Numbered from the stretch's first letter, positions 24,882 through 34,570 are shown. The stretch is 64,000 nt of DNA from Natrialba asiatica DSM 12278 (GCF_000337555.1 NZ_AOIO01000029.1:44031-108030), one strand, 5' to 3'. The notes: generated by a model from the letters alone, not told the origin. Numbers and translations are program-made.

Positions 24882-26837
24882 ATGCCTGAGTCAATTCTGC
24901 CGCTCGCTGCCGTGCTCACCTCGGCAGTCGCGGTCGTCCTGATCGTCGCGTCGTATCGCCGTCCGAACATCCGCGAGGGATGGTCCGTCCTCGCGGCACT
25001 GACACAGTTCGGGATCGTCCTCAGCATGCTTCCTGGCGTCCTGGACGGAACCGTCTACGAGTGGAGTCTGCAGCGGTCACTCGGCGTCGAGTTCCTCGCT
25101 GGGATCGACTTCGTCCTGCGAGCGGACCTGCTTGGACTGTTGTTCGCGCTGCTTGCGAGTTTCCTCTGGATCTTCACGTCGTTCTACGCCACGGGTTACA
25201 TGCGCGGGCTGGACGAACACGACCAGACGCGATTCTTCGCCGCGTTCGCGGCGAGTCTGTCCTCGGCGGTCGGCATCGCCTTCGCCGGGAATCTGGTGAC
25301 GATCTTCGTCTTCTACGAACTGCTGTCGCTCGTGACCTACCCGCTCGTCGCTCACGACGGGGACAGAGAGGCCCGGATCGCCGGCCGGAAGTACATCGCC
25401 TACACCTTCTTCGGCGGCGGCGTCATCCTCCTGGCGGGGACCGTCATGGTCTACTGGCTCACGAGCCAGACCGGCACCGCGACGACGGCCTTCGAAAGCG
25501 GCGGTATCGGTGCCCTCGCCGAAGGCGCGGCGACCGACCCCACCGCCGCCCAGATCACGTTCTACCTCCTGATCACCGGCTTCGCCGTCAAGGCTGCGGT
25601 GATGCCGCTTCACTCCTGGCTCGCGGACGCGATGGTCGCGCCGACGCCCGTCTCCGGCCTGCTTCACGCGGTCGCGGTCGTCAAGTCGGGCGCGTTCGGT
25701 ATCGCGCGCGTCATCCTCGAGGTGTACGGTCCCGAGACGATCCGGGATCTTCCGCTTTCGGTCCCCGGTATCGGCGAGGTCGGTCTGAACGTTCCGCTCG
25801 CGATACTGGCTGCGTTTACGCTGACCACGGCGAGCATCATCGCGCTGCGAAAAGACCACCTCAAGCGCCGGCTCGCGTACTCGACGACGGCCCAGCTCTC
25901 CTACATCGTCCTCGGGCTGTCGATGCTTCACCCCTACGCGATCCTCGGCGCGCTGTTTCACATCCCGGCCCACGCCTTCGCCAAACTCACCCTGTTCTTC
26001 TGCGCCGGGTCGATCCACGTCGAGACCCACACCGACTACATCAACGACATGGCCGGCATCGGCAAGCGCATGCCCCTGACCATGTCCGCGTTCACCGTCG
26101 GCGCCGCCGGCATGGCCGGCATGCCACTAATCGCCGGCTTCGTCAGCAAGTTCTACATGCTCCTCGGAGCCGGCTACGTCGGCGGCGAGTACTGGCTCTT
26201 CGCCGCCGCGTTGCTCCTCTCGGGCGTCCTCAACATCGCGTACTTCTGGCCCGTCGTCTACACCGCCTTCTTCGAAAGCGAAGACCGCCACGACGCCAAA
26301 CCGCTCCTCGAGTTCCCCGCCGGCGGCATCCGCCAGTTCGCCGGCGACGAACTCGCGACCGACGGCGGCAAACGCGACGAGGAAACGGAACTGAACTCGG
26401 ACGACGATAGCGGTGCCGGTGTCGATTCCGAAGCCGACTACGAGTACGCCGTCGACCGGTATCCGAGCGATGCGGACGTTCCGGGCGGCCCCGGCGGCTC
26501 ACCCGCCGAGGGCGACGCGAACTCGAGTGTAAAGACGGGTCCGGAGACCGCTGGTACCGGTCACGATCACGGCCACGCCGTCGCTCACGATGACCAGCAC
26601 CACGGCGGGCCGCCGGCCGGCGGGTGGACCCGCCACTCGCCGCTCACCGAGAGCACGTGGCTCATGCTCGGCCCGATCGTCGTTATTGCGACAGGGGCGG
26701 TCGTCCTCGGGGTTATCCCCGGACACGCCGCCTTCCTCGATCTGGCGACCGAGATCGTCACGTCGGTCTTTGACGCGAACTCGCTCGAGCAGTTACGGGG
26801 TCCGCTTTCGGCGGCCCTGGAGGTGAGCACCCAATGA
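24882..26837 (+). CDS. Mrp antiporter membrane subunit, ND5-like, second copy with His/Asp-rich loop
   Basis: The 651-residue product has the ND5/MrpA N-terminal-like core: GNLVTIFVFYELLSLVTYPL with its conserved Glu, FAVKAAVMPLHSWLADAM, APTPVSGLLHAVAVVKSGAF, and KDHLKRRLAYSTTAQLSYI. A hydrophilic insert of about 130 residues (roughly 480-605) is rich in Asp, Gly and His (GHDHGHAVAHDDQHH) and precedes the final membrane helix. Such an insert is unusual for this family core and may face the cytoplasm or bind metal. The gene overlaps its successor by 4 bp. Confidence 0.9.
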   Translation: MPESILPLAAVLTSAVAVVLIVASYRRPNIREGWSVLAALTQFGIVLSMLPGVLDGTVYEWSLQRSLGVEFLAGIDFVLRADLLGLLFALLASFLWIFTSFYATGYMRGLDEHDQTRFFAAFAASLSSAVGIAFAGNLVTIFVFYELLSLVTYPLVAHDGDREARIAGRKYIAYTFFGGGVILLAGTVMVYWLTSQTGTATTAFESGGIGALAEGAATDPTAAQITFYLLITGFAVKAAVMPLHSWLADAMVAPTPVSGLLHAVAVVKSGAFGIARVILEVYGPETIRDLPLSVPGIGEVGLNVPLAILAAFTLTTASIIALRKDHLKRRLAYSTTAQLSYIVLGLSMLHPYAILGALFHIPAHAFAKLTLFFCAGSIHVETHTDYINDMAGIGKRMPLTMSAFTVGAAGMAGMPLIAGFVSKFYMLLGAGYVGGEYWLFAAALLLSGVLNIAYFWPVVYTAFFESEDRHDAKPLLEFPAGGIRQFAGDELATDGGKRDEETELNSDDDSGAGVDSEADYEYAVDRYPSDADVPGGPGGSPAEGDANSSVKTGPETAGTGHDHGHAVAHDDQHHGGPPAGGWTRHSPLTESTWLMLGPIVVIATGAVVLGVIPGHAAFLDLATEIVTSVFDANSLEQLRGPLSAALEVSTQ

Positions 26838-28657
26838 TCGAGTCGGAACTCCTGACGATGGCCTACCCGCCGCTGTTGGTGTTCGCCGCGGCGATACTCG
26901 TCTGGCTGTTACCCCGCGCCGTCGGGTTCACGTTCGGCGCGCTCAGCCTCGCCGCCGTGCTCGCGATTTCGCTGGCCGTTCCCGAGGGGTCGTACCTGAC
27001 GGGAACCTTCCTCGGTCACTTCCGAGTCGTCCCCTTCTTCGTCGATCCGTTCTCTCGGTTCGTCGGAATCGGTCTCGGGCTCCTCGGCGTGTGTACCGTG
27101 ATCTACGCCTATTCGAGCGGCGCGAGCCGCACGTTTACGGCGATCGCGCTCTCGTACGTCGCGTCCTCGATCGGGGCGGCGTTCGCGGGCGACTGGCTCG
27201 TGCTGGTGTTCATGTGGGAGCTTATGGCGATCACGAGCACGGTCGTCGTCTGGTACTACGGCGGCGACGCGGTGCGGGCCGGCTACCGGTACGCGCTCTT
27301 GCACGGTACCGGCGGCGTGCTGGTGATGTTCGCCGTCGCGGCCCACTACGTGGCGACCGGGACGTTCGTCTACGATCTGAGTGCCGGACTCGCAGACGGA
27401 TTGCCCCAACTGCTTGCGATGCTCGGAATGGGGGTCAACGTCGCCTTCATTGGACTGCACTACTGGCTGCCTGATACGTATCCCCGGCCCAGCTTCGTCG
27501 CGTCGGCGTTCCTCGCGGCCTACACGACGAAAACGAGCGCGTTCATCCTCTATCGGGCGTTTCCCGACGACGGACACCTCTTCCTCGCGTACATGGGTGG
27601 CTTGATGTCCATCTACGGCGCGACGTTCGCCCTGTTGCAACACGACATGCGAGCGCTGCTGTCCTATCACATCCAGGCACAGCTCGGCTACATCGTCGCC
27701 GGGATCGGCATCGGCACGTCGATCGCAACCGCCGGCGCGATAGGCCACCTGTTCAACAACATCCTGTTCAAGAGCCTGCTGTTCATGGCCGTCGGCGTCG
27801 TCATCTACCGGACCGGCGAGAACGATCTCTACGAACTCGGCGGCCTCTGGCGAGAGATGCCCCTGACGGCGATCGCGTTCGGGCTCGGCGCGTTCTCGAT
27901 CACCGCGATTCCGGGCTTCAACGGTTACGTCAGCAAGGGGATGCTCTTCGACGCGGCCGATCCGCACTACTTCGGCGCACCGGAGTACGAGGCGCTGTAC
28001 TGGCTGTTGTACATCGGGGCGATCGGAACCTTGCTCTCGTTCATCAAACTCGGCTACTACGTCTTCTTCCACGGCGAGAGCGATATCGAGGTTCCCGACG
28101 CCAAGCCGGGCCAGGTGATCGCGATGTTCGGCCTCGGCGGCGCCTGTCTCCTCTTTGGCGTCTGGTGGCAGGGCTTCGCTGACCTGATGCCGGTGATCGA
28201 GGAGTCGACGCACTCGTTCATGGCCAACGGTGCTGAGAAACACCTCCACCCCTACAGTCCGAGTCACCGTCGGACGGCTGCAACGCTGACCGCCATCTCG
28301 CTCGTCACCTTCGTGATCGTCCGCAAGCCGCTCTCGAAGCTCGAGTTCACGGATCCGGGAAGCGTTATCTATCCCATCGGCTACTATCTGGGTCGGTGGT
28401 CGATGCTCGCGACGACGACCCTGTACGCCGCCGTCGACCGCCTCGCCGTCGCGTTCGTCAAGCGGTGGTACTGGATCGGGAACAACCCGGTCCTGGCCGT
28501 CGATGCGGCCGCCCGTCGGCTGCCGATGGTCGACGTCGCGGAGCGCCAACCAGCGGATGGCGGCCGTCCGTCCACGATCCACCTCCGGGCGGGAATCGGC
28601 ACGACGGTGTTGCTGTTAACCGTCGCGCTCACGATCGTCATCTGGTTGCTCGTCTGA
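26834..28657 (+). CDS. Mrp antiporter membrane subunit, ND4/ND5-like, third copy
   Basis: This 607-residue protein is the third proton-antiporter homologue of the operon. Core motifs: FAGDWLVLVFMWELMAITS, NVAFIGLHYWLPDTYPRPSF, AAYTTKTSAFILYR, HDMRALLSYHIQAQLGYI and LFNNILFKSLLFMAVG. A long C-terminal part (about 475-607) contains HRRTAATLTAISLV, two further hydrophobic segments and a final transmembrane helix. ATG 26834 overlaps the previous stop by 4 bp. It ends the operon; no clear terminator hairpin was seen. Confidence 0.9.
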   Translation: MIESELLTMAYPPLLVFAAAILVWLLPRAVGFTFGALSLAAVLAISLAVPEGSYLTGTFLGHFRVVPFFVDPFSRFVGIGLGLLGVCTVIYAYSSGASRTFTAIALSYVASSIGAAFAGDWLVLVFMWELMAITSTVVVWYYGGDAVRAGYRYALLHGTGGVLVMFAVAAHYVATGTFVYDLSAGLADGLPQLLAMLGMGVNVAFIGLHYWLPDTYPRPSFVASAFLAAYTTKTSAFILYRAFPDDGHLFLAYMGGLMSIYGATFALLQHDMRALLSYHIQAQLGYIVAGIGIGTSIATAGAIGHLFNNILFKSLLFMAVGVVIYRTGENDLYELGGLWREMPLTAIAFGLGAFSITAIPGFNGYVSKGMLFDAADPHYFGAPEYEALYWLLYIGAIGTLLSFIKLGYYVFFHGESDIEVPDAKPGQVIAMFGLGGACLLFGVWWQGFADLMPVIEESTHSFMANGAEKHLHPYSPSHRRTAATLTAISLVTFVIVRKPLSKLEFTDPGSVIYPIGYYLGRWSMLATTTLYAAVDRLAVAFVKRWYWIGNNPVLAVDAAARRLPMVDVAERQPADGGRPSTIHLRAGIGTTVLLLTVALTIVIWLLV

Positions 28658-28780
28658 GAACTCGAGTTCAGATCGCGGCGGGATTTCGGATCGCCGAACG
28701 GAATGCGGGACGTGTTTTGCCGTCGGTTCGCGACTGCTTTCGAGAATGCCGACCGCTGGGGTAGCGTGCGGTCGAGACCG

Positions 28781-29773
28781 TTACTCGCTATCCCACGGCC
28801 AGGGGGAACTGGACCCGCGCTCGGGGATCGTGTTCGCCAGGTCGGGGTCGCGGGCGAACAGCGATCCGTCGGCGGTCTCGGCGAGGAGGGTTTCTATCTG
28901 TGCACGCATGTGCCGGACCATCTTCCCCTCCATTCGCTGGCCGCGGTCGTCGACCTGTCCGGTCATCTCCAGCAGGGCGCTGCCGTACCCGCGGATGCCG
29001 TACGCGTTGCGAGCGATGTTCGCACCCGTGCCGCCGGGATACTGCGACATGTTCGCGAATCCGTACTCGTCGTCGACCTCGTCGTACATCGCCCAGTTCA
29101 TCCGCTTCGAGCGTTCGACGGCGTCCGCTTGAGCAGCGGGGGCGATCGGCCAGAACGTCGACGCGCTGATCGACTCGCCGTCGTCGTCGACGTAATCCCC
29201 GGTCTGGGTGTGCAGGTCGGCGACCCACGTCGGTTCGAGGGCGGTGACGTAGTCGATCATGGCCTGCGTTTCCGGCGACGGGTTGTCGGTCGCGCCGGGT
29301 TCGTAGTCGTGCTGGCGGTTCGGATCGATACCGTCGGCGTTCGTCCGCTGATTTCGCATGCCGCCGTCGGGGTTGTGCATGGGGAGCGCGTGAACGGTCA
29401 GTTCGTCCCGGACCGGCGCGACGGCGTTCCCGCCCGCGGCGAGCCGTTGTAGAACCTTCAGGAGCGCGACGGTCCCCGTCGGCTCGTCTCCGTGCTGCTC
29501 GCTCGTAACGAAGACGTCCGTGTCGCCGTCGCCGACGGTCGCCACGACGAGTTCGCGTCCCTCGATGCTGTCGCCGATCGTCTCCAGGGAGACGGCTCCC
29601 TGGCTGGTGTGTTCGTACGTCGCCAGTCGATCCATCACGTCCGCGTGCGTGTGCCACCGCGAGTTCTCTCGCGGATAGTTCTGTGCGCTTGCAATCCCGA
29701 TACCGGACTTGAGTACGCCCGTTCCGGCTCCGGCGATGCCACCGATCAACGATAGTGCGTTACGCCGCTTCAT
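28781..29773 (-). CDS. Secreted M14-family zinc carboxypeptidase
   Basis: The 330-residue protein has an N-terminal signal-like segment (KRRNALSLIGGIAGAGTGVL, with a twin arginine that lacks the full Tat consensus). The M14 carboxypeptidase fold follows. Zinc ligands are visible: His and Glu in FVTSEQHGDEPTG and His in WVADLHTQTG. The substrate Arg/Asn segment appears as GIDPNRQHDYEP. A Glu near the C-terminus in GSALLEMTGQ fits the catalytic base. It probably trims peptides or proteins outside the cell. AT-rich TATA candidates lie at 29792-29810. Confidence 0.85.
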   Translation of the reverse strand: MKRRNALSLIGGIAGAGTGVLKSGIGIASAQNYPRENSRWHTHADVMDRLATYEHTSQGAVSLETIGDSIEGRELVVATVGDGDTDVFVTSEQHGDEPTGTVALLKVLQRLAAGGNAVAPVRDELTVHALPMHNPDGGMRNQRTNADGIDPNRQHDYEPGATDNPSPETQAMIDYVTALEPTWVADLHTQTGDYVDDDGESISASTFWPIAPAAQADAVERSKRMNWAMYDEVDDEYGFANMSQYPGGTGANIARNAYGIRGYGSALLEMTGQVDDRGQRMEGKMVRHMRAQIETLLAETADGSLFARDPDLANTIPERGSSSPWPWDSE

Positions 29774-29998
29774 AATTGCCTATGACTGTAACTTATAGTT
29801 ATATTTAATTCTTGTATTAATGTCCTGTCAGGTTCGCCGATAAATACAGCCGACGGTTGATGATAGCGACGGCGATCGGGAGAGCCGGATTCGAAGAAGA
29901 CGGGACGATCGACGCGGAGTTCAGTCACCGCTCGATACCGCAGTCCGTCGAGCGCAACTGCACGAGCGGGACGAACTCGTCTCGGTTCTCGACGGCAG

Positions 29999-31231
29999 TC
30001 AGTTCTCCTCGGTTCCGTTCGGTTTCCCGTCCGTGTCGTTTACGTCCGTCACGTCGATTCGGAGCGGTTCGTCGACCGGAACGGCGATCGCTCGCTCGCC
30101 GGTCGAGATCCGCAACGCCGGCTGTTCGCGCGTCGCCTCGCGTCGCGTTCGCTCGCCGTCGGCCGTTCGGCCGTTCGTTCGCTCGAGTTCGCCGCGGACG
30201 CCGCGCGGGGTCAGGTAGTCGCCGTCGACCGCGAGGCCGATATCCGCACAGAGGCGTTTGAGCACCGACCGGGCACCTTCAGTCGTGATCGCCGGCGGGG
30301 CGATGTCTCGCTCGCGGGCGAGTTCGGTCGCCGTCGCGTCCGCGAGCAGGGATTCGATCTCGCGTTCGTCGTGGCCGCGGTCATCGAGTACCGTCCTGAC
30401 CCGGCGGGCAATCGAGGGGGCGTGTCGCGTCGGAAAGAGGGGCCACTCGTTCGAGGGCGGATCGAGGACGACCCGGTACCGCCGCAGCGGCGTGCGGGCG
30501 GGGGCGAAGAGGGACACGTCCTCCAGGCGCTGGGACTTCCCGAGGACGCGAATCGTTCCGGTGTAGAAGTCGACGTCGTCCCAGGTCGCGCCGGTCCGCC
30601 TGTCGTCTTCGGGGACGCGAAACAGTTCCGAGCCGCGGACGGCGGAGTGGGCGAGGAGCGCGACCATGGCGTACTCGCGCAACCGCGTCCGCCGTTCGAC
30701 CGGGTCCTGTCGAGTCGTCTCCGAGAAGGCGCGTTTGCGGACGTGGGTTTCGAGTCGGCGGCGCTGTTGGGCACTCCAGCTGTCGGCATCGTCGCGATCG
30801 GTTGCACTCGGCAGGGTCGATTCCGCGAGTTCAGTTGCGGCCGGATTCGTTTCGAGGATGCCGCCGCGGACGCACCACGAGAGGAAGGCCCGGACGACGG
30901 CAAAGTAGGTCCGGGCGGATGAGGCGGTGTAGGCACCGCGCTCGGTCCGTCTGTGTAGCTCCTCGGCGTAGGCGCGAACGTGATCGCTATCGAGGTCGAA
31001 CAGCGAGGTCAGACCGAACTCGCGGTCGAGCCAGTCGGCGAATCGACGGAGGATGGATTCGGCGTTCGATGCGTACGCGCCCGCACCCGGTCCGTCGGGA
31101 TCGCCGACGGCCTTTCGCTGGAGGTAGGCGTCGACGGCGTCCGCGACGGTGACGTCGGCGCCGTTGTCATCGGCCGGTTCACGATCAGGCACGCCGATTC
31201 TCCCCCCTCTTCCCGTCGGTGCGACGAGCAC
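29999..31231 (-). CDS. Recombinase-fold protein lacking key catalytic residues
   Basis: The 410-residue product has a core-binding SAM-like domain (about 27-135; VADAVDAYLQRK, FADWLDREFGL, YFAVVRAFLSWCVRGGILETNP) and a tyrosine-recombinase catalytic fold. Arg199 (HSAVRGSELF) and Lys232 (LGKSQRLED) are present. The HxxR motif, however, reads TPRGVRGEL, with Arg343 replacing His, and no tyrosine follows it to the C-terminus. It is therefore unlikely to cut DNA by the usual mechanism. The frame opens with GTG 31231; GTG 31192 is an equally plausible start. The GC-rich, haloarchaeal-style coding suggests a long-resident gene, not a recent element integrase. Confidence 0.7.
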   Translation of the reverse strand: MLVAPTGRGGRIGVPDREPADDNGADVTVADAVDAYLQRKAVGDPDGPGAGAYASNAESILRRFADWLDREFGLTSLFDLDSDHVRAYAEELHRRTERGAYTASSARTYFAVVRAFLSWCVRGGILETNPAATELAESTLPSATDRDDADSWSAQQRRRLETHVRKRAFSETTRQDPVERRTRLREYAMVALLAHSAVRGSELFRVPEDDRRTGATWDDVDFYTGTIRVLGKSQRLEDVSLFAPARTPLRRYRVVLDPPSNEWPLFPTRHAPSIARRVRTVLDDRGHDEREIESLLADATATELARERDIAPPAITTEGARSVLKRLCADIGLAVDGDYLTPRGVRGELERTNGRTADGERTRREATREQPALRISTGERAIAVPVDEPLRIDVTDVNDTDGKPNGTEEN

Positions 31232-31374
31232 GGCGGCCGAGACCGGAATCGTCGCGTCCCATCATTCGTGTCTCCTACTGCGACGGCGCGGTAAATCCGT
31301 GTTTCGGTGACTCGGGTCGAGAAAGAGGAGCAATCCGTTACCGCGGCGAAAACGGGTCGCGTCGCCGCCCGTGC

Positions 31375-32988
31375 TCACTCGAGATAGCCCAGATCCGCGA
31401 GCCGCTGTTCGACCCCCTCGTCCGCGGTTTCGACGACCTCACCGTCGTCGCGCCTATCGTAGGTCGCCTTCCCGCTCGGTTCGACACACGGGAGGACCGC
31501 GCCGTCCATGCGCTCGTCCGCCGGGACGCCGAGCGTCGCCAGGACGGTCGGCGCGACATCGAAGAGGTGTGCGCTTGCGACGCCGGCGGCGCGGTCGACC
31601 CCTGCACCCGCGACGGCGACCGTCCCCTCGAGCTTGTGGTTCCATGGCTCGCTCGGCGGCCCGAACTGCTCCTCTCGCAGCGTCGCCGACAGGAAGTGCT
31701 CGAAGTCCGCCGGAATCGTCACGATGTCGACGGCGTGCTCGCTCTCGGGCCCGTGGAAGAACTCTTCGCGCGGGCGGACCGCCTCGAAAACCGGCTCGCC
31801 GTCCGGCGTCCGCACCGAGCGGAGGGCGTCGATAACCTGCGTGCGAACCGCCTCGTACTCCGCCTGCGGTACCTGGCCGTTCGGCTCGCGGCCCTCGAGA
31901 TTGAGCCGGACCCCGAGTTCGATCCGCGAACGCACGTACGCCTGCGAGTTCGGAAAGTCGACCTGGGTCGCGCCCGCGCTGACGAGCCCCGAGGGGACGA
32001 CGGCGGCGACGAGGCCGGCGAGGCCGAGTCGTTCGAGCGCGGCACCGAGGCGCTGGCTCGTGAGACCGACGCTGGCGGCGGCGGCCATCGAACGCTCCGG
32101 CAGGCCGGGATCGCGCCGCGTCGTCTCCTCGCCGGCCTTGAGGGCATCGTCCCGCACCGTCGCCCAGGTTGGCATTCCCTCGCCGCCGTCTTTCGTCTCG
32201 ACGTAGCCCTCCCGGCGGAGGTGTTCGTTCGCCCTGAACTCGTGGCCCGCGTAGGGGCCCATGCCGTGATCGCTGGCGACGATAACCGTGTCCGGGTCGT
32301 GCGTTTCCAGCACGGACGCCACTTGGCGGTCGAGTTCGCGATAGATCGCCCGGATCGCCGCGTCGTTCTCGGGCTCCTTGTGGAAGATGGAGTCGGTCAC
32401 CTGGAACTCGAGGAAACCGAACTCGGGGTCGAACCGGTCGGCGAGGTACCGAAACGCCTCGCCGCGCATGCGGACGCAGTCGCTGGAGGCGCTGGCGAGG
32501 TCGTCGGCGTCTTCGTCGGGATAGACGCGGTACTCGCCGAGTTCGTCCCTGACATCCGCGAGCAACCCGTCGGGGTGGCAGGTCGGGTCCTCCGGCGCGG
32601 TGTAGCCCGGGATCAGCGCGCCGCTGAACTCGCGGGGCGGGTGCGTGACCGGGACGTTGACGACGACGCTCGCGATGTCGTGTTCGGAGAGCAACTCCCA
32701 CAGCGACGGCTCGCGCACGTCGCTTGCGTTGACCACGTCCCAGTCGTAGCCGTCGAAGGAGAGAAAGCCGAAGACGCCGTGCTTGCCGGGATTCTTCCCA
32801 GTGTACATGGACGGCCAGGCGCTCGCCGTCCACGGCGGAATCTGGGATTCGAGCGCGCCGCTTGCCCCGTCCTCGTAGAGCGATTCGAGCGTCGGCACGT
32901 CGTCGTTCGCAAACAGCGGCTCCAACACGCGGTCGCAGGCTGCATCGATCCCGACGAGCAGGGTCTGCAGCGAGGAATCGTCGTCCAT
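31375..32988 (-). CDS. Alkaline-phosphatase-superfamily nucleotide pyrophosphatase/phosphodiesterase-like protein
   Basis: This 537-residue protein belongs to the AP superfamily. LLVGIDAACDRVLEPL supplies the first metal-binding Asp, the nucleophile is probably Thr54 in IPPWTASAWPSMYTGKNPG, and further metal ligands are in VIVASDHGMGPYAGHEF. FQVTDSIFHKEPE and a C-terminal His/Asp complete the pattern. No signal peptide or membrane segment is seen, so it may act in the cytoplasm. Relatives are common beside haloarchaeal glycan clusters and are annotated as phosphodiesterases or sulfatase-like. The substrate (nucleotide sugar, phosphoglycan or sulfate ester) is unknown. It marks the left edge of the polysaccharide locus. 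Confidence 0.82.
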   Translation of the reverse strand: MDDDSSLQTLLVGIDAACDRVLEPLFANDDVPTLESLYEDGASGALESQIPPWTASAWPSMYTGKNPGKHGVFGFLSFDGYDWDVVNASDVREPSLWELLSEHDIASVVVNVPVTHPPREFSGALIPGYTAPEDPTCHPDGLLADVRDELGEYRVYPDEDADDLASASSDCVRMRGEAFRYLADRFDPEFGFLEFQVTDSIFHKEPENDAAIRAIYRELDRQVASVLETHDPDTVIVASDHGMGPYAGHEFRANEHLRREGYVETKDGGEGMPTWATVRDDALKAGEETTRRDPGLPERSMAAAASVGLTSQRLGAALERLGLAGLVAAVVPSGLVSAGATQVDFPNSQAYVRSRIELGVRLNLEGREPNGQVPQAEYEAVRTQVIDALRSVRTPDGEPVFEAVRPREEFFHGPESEHAVDIVTIPADFEHFLSATLREEQFGPPSEPWNHKLEGTVAVAGAGVDRAAGVASAHLFDVAPTVLATLGVPADERMDGAVLPCVEPSGKATYDRRDDGEVVETADEGVEQRLADLGYLE

Positions 32989-33244
32989 TGCCGGCGTCTC
33001 CGCGGCGGTTCCCTTTCGTTATGGGCGGAGTTACCGCGAGCCGCCGGTTCGTGGGTCCTCATCGGGATCACGATCGCCGAGAGCCGTCGGGGACCGAGTG
33101 TCAGTCAGCCGCCGTGAAACGACGGGTAACCGCGTCCTACCCGTCCTCCGTTTCGCATCTCTTGTCCTCGCTTTCGCTTTCGCTCTTGATCTCGATCCCG
33201 CTCTCGTTCCTCGTCTCTCATCTCCCCTCGCTCTCGTGCCGAGA

Positions 33245-34255
33245 CTATTTGACCGAGTCGTACAGCGACGCCACCGTCCGCATTCCCCACGACCCGTACT
33301 CCAGACTGTAGTACGTTTCCAGGTCCGGATTGAACTTCGCCTTGTACCGGTTGATCCGGCGCGTATCCGCGCCGACGAGATCGTACGTCTCGAGTTCGCG
33401 GTCGCGGGCGTCCGTCATGATCGCCCAGTCGAGCAGGTCGTTCGTCGGCACGTCCACGTCTGCATCCGTTCGAACGCCGCCCATCCACCGGCCCGTCGTG
33501 TCGCCGTACTCGAGCGCCAAAATGCCGCCGACGAACGAACCGTCGACGCGAAGCACGTACGGTCGCACGTGCCCGTTCGCGGTCCGCTCGGCGAGGTCGA
33601 GGACGAACTCGACCGGCACGTCGAAGCCGATCCCCTGGGATTCGTACCGGTTTTTCACCTGCTCGTGAATCAGGCGAATCTCCTCGAGACCGCCGACCGA
33701 AACCTCGTAGGCGTCCTCGTCGGCGTTCGTGATATTGCTCCGCGCGTCGCTGCTGAACGACAGTAGAAGTTCGTCGCGCTCGCGCGCGAGATCGACCGCG
33801 TAGGTGTACTCCGGCGTCGCGTCGAACTCGTTCCACTTGAACGGCCGCGAGTCCGCGACGCCCGTGCTCGTCCTGACGTGGGCGTACCGCGGCGAGAGTT
33901 CGGTTCGGATCCAGTCGAGACAGCCGTCCATGAACCGCTGGCGACGTCGCTCTCGCTTTCGCTGTTTCAGCTTGCCCATGTTCAGAAACGCCGGGCCGAG
34001 GTACGGCACGCGGATGTGCGGCGGCGGCGAGAACACCGTCGCCACGAACCGTTTCCGCAGTTCGAACACCGGAAAGAGGCCGACCGGTTCCTGTCCCTTG
34101 AACCCGATCAGCGGATGGAGCGCCGCCCCCGAATGGTCCGCCTGGACCTCCAGGGCCTCGAGTTCGTGACACAGCGTTCCCTGCGGGGAGCGCTCGACGA
34201 ACTCGTTCCAGCGCTCGCGGTCCTCGTCGGTCGCAACGCGAACGTCGATGCTCAT
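33245..34255 (-). CDS. FemAB/GNAT-like aminoacyl- or acyltransferase, first copy
   Basis: The 336-residue protein resembles FemAB-like double-GNAT proteins: CHELEALEVQADHSGAALHP and GFKGQEPVGLFPVFEL in the first half, FSSDARSNITNADEDAYEV and VDGSFVGGILALEYGD in the second. In bacteria FemAB enzymes add amino acids to peptidoglycan, but archaea have none. Here a role in modifying a surface glycan or glycoprotein is inferred from the cluster. Start ATG 34255 gives the compact domain start MSIDVRVATDEDRERW. A paralogue with the same ordered motifs (YDLVGAnT.R, YK.KFN, Y.ve/Y.le) is at 45.1-46.1 kb. Confidence 0.8.
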   Translation of the reverse strand: MSIDVRVATDEDRERWNEFVERSPQGTLCHELEALEVQADHSGAALHPLIGFKGQEPVGLFPVFELRKRFVATVFSPPPHIRVPYLGPAFLNMGKLKQRKRERRRQRFMDGCLDWIRTELSPRYAHVRTSTGVADSRPFKWNEFDATPEYTYAVDLARERDELLLSFSSDARSNITNADEDAYEVSVGGLEEIRLIHEQVKNRYESQGIGFDVPVEFVLDLAERTANGHVRPYVLRVDGSFVGGILALEYGDTTGRWMGGVRTDADVDVPTNDLLDWAIMTDARDRELETYDLVGADTRRINRYKAKFNPDLETYYSLEYGSWGMRTVASLYDSVK

Positions 34256-34570
34256 CGCGTCGCCCCTCCGTGTAGCCGACGGACTCCGCCGTCGGTCGAC
34301 CCGTTCGGAGCGCTCTCGTGGGATGCATGCAGCGTCGCTCGGCCAGTCATACCGACAGCCTCGCACCACGAGCACTTTGTAAGCGACCCGTTTCCACCGG
34401 TGACGGCCCGTCGAGCGGGGCGAACGAGCGGCGAAACCGGTCACGAGCCGCGTTCTGCGGGATCGCGCGAGCGCGGGGGAGTCCCCGCCCAGGTTCTCGG
34501 TTCGGATCGACCGGTTACGCGACTCGTAACAATGGTCGAACCAGTCGACGCCCGGATAACTGGCTCATAC
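34256..34570. other. Intergenic region between divergent genes
   Basis: The 315 bp between the FemAB-like gene and the DUF1616 gene hold both promoters but no recognisable gene. An alternative ATG for the DUF1616 gene is at 34532. No convincing TATA box stands out. Confidence 0.4.

Noticed and set aside
26909..28582. A 557-codon minus-strand open frame
   Set aside because: It is antisense to the third antiporter subunit and has a low-complexity Arg/Asp/Glu composition.
29999..31231. A second mobile-element boundary at the recombinase-like gene
   Set aside because: Catalytic residues are missing, composition matches the core genome, and no flanking direct repeat or tRNA end was found.
31219..33117. 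A 632-codon plus-strand open frame
   Set aside because: It is the antisense of the phosphodiesterase-like gene; its translation is Arg/Val/Asp-rich without any domain, while the minus strand has intact motifs.
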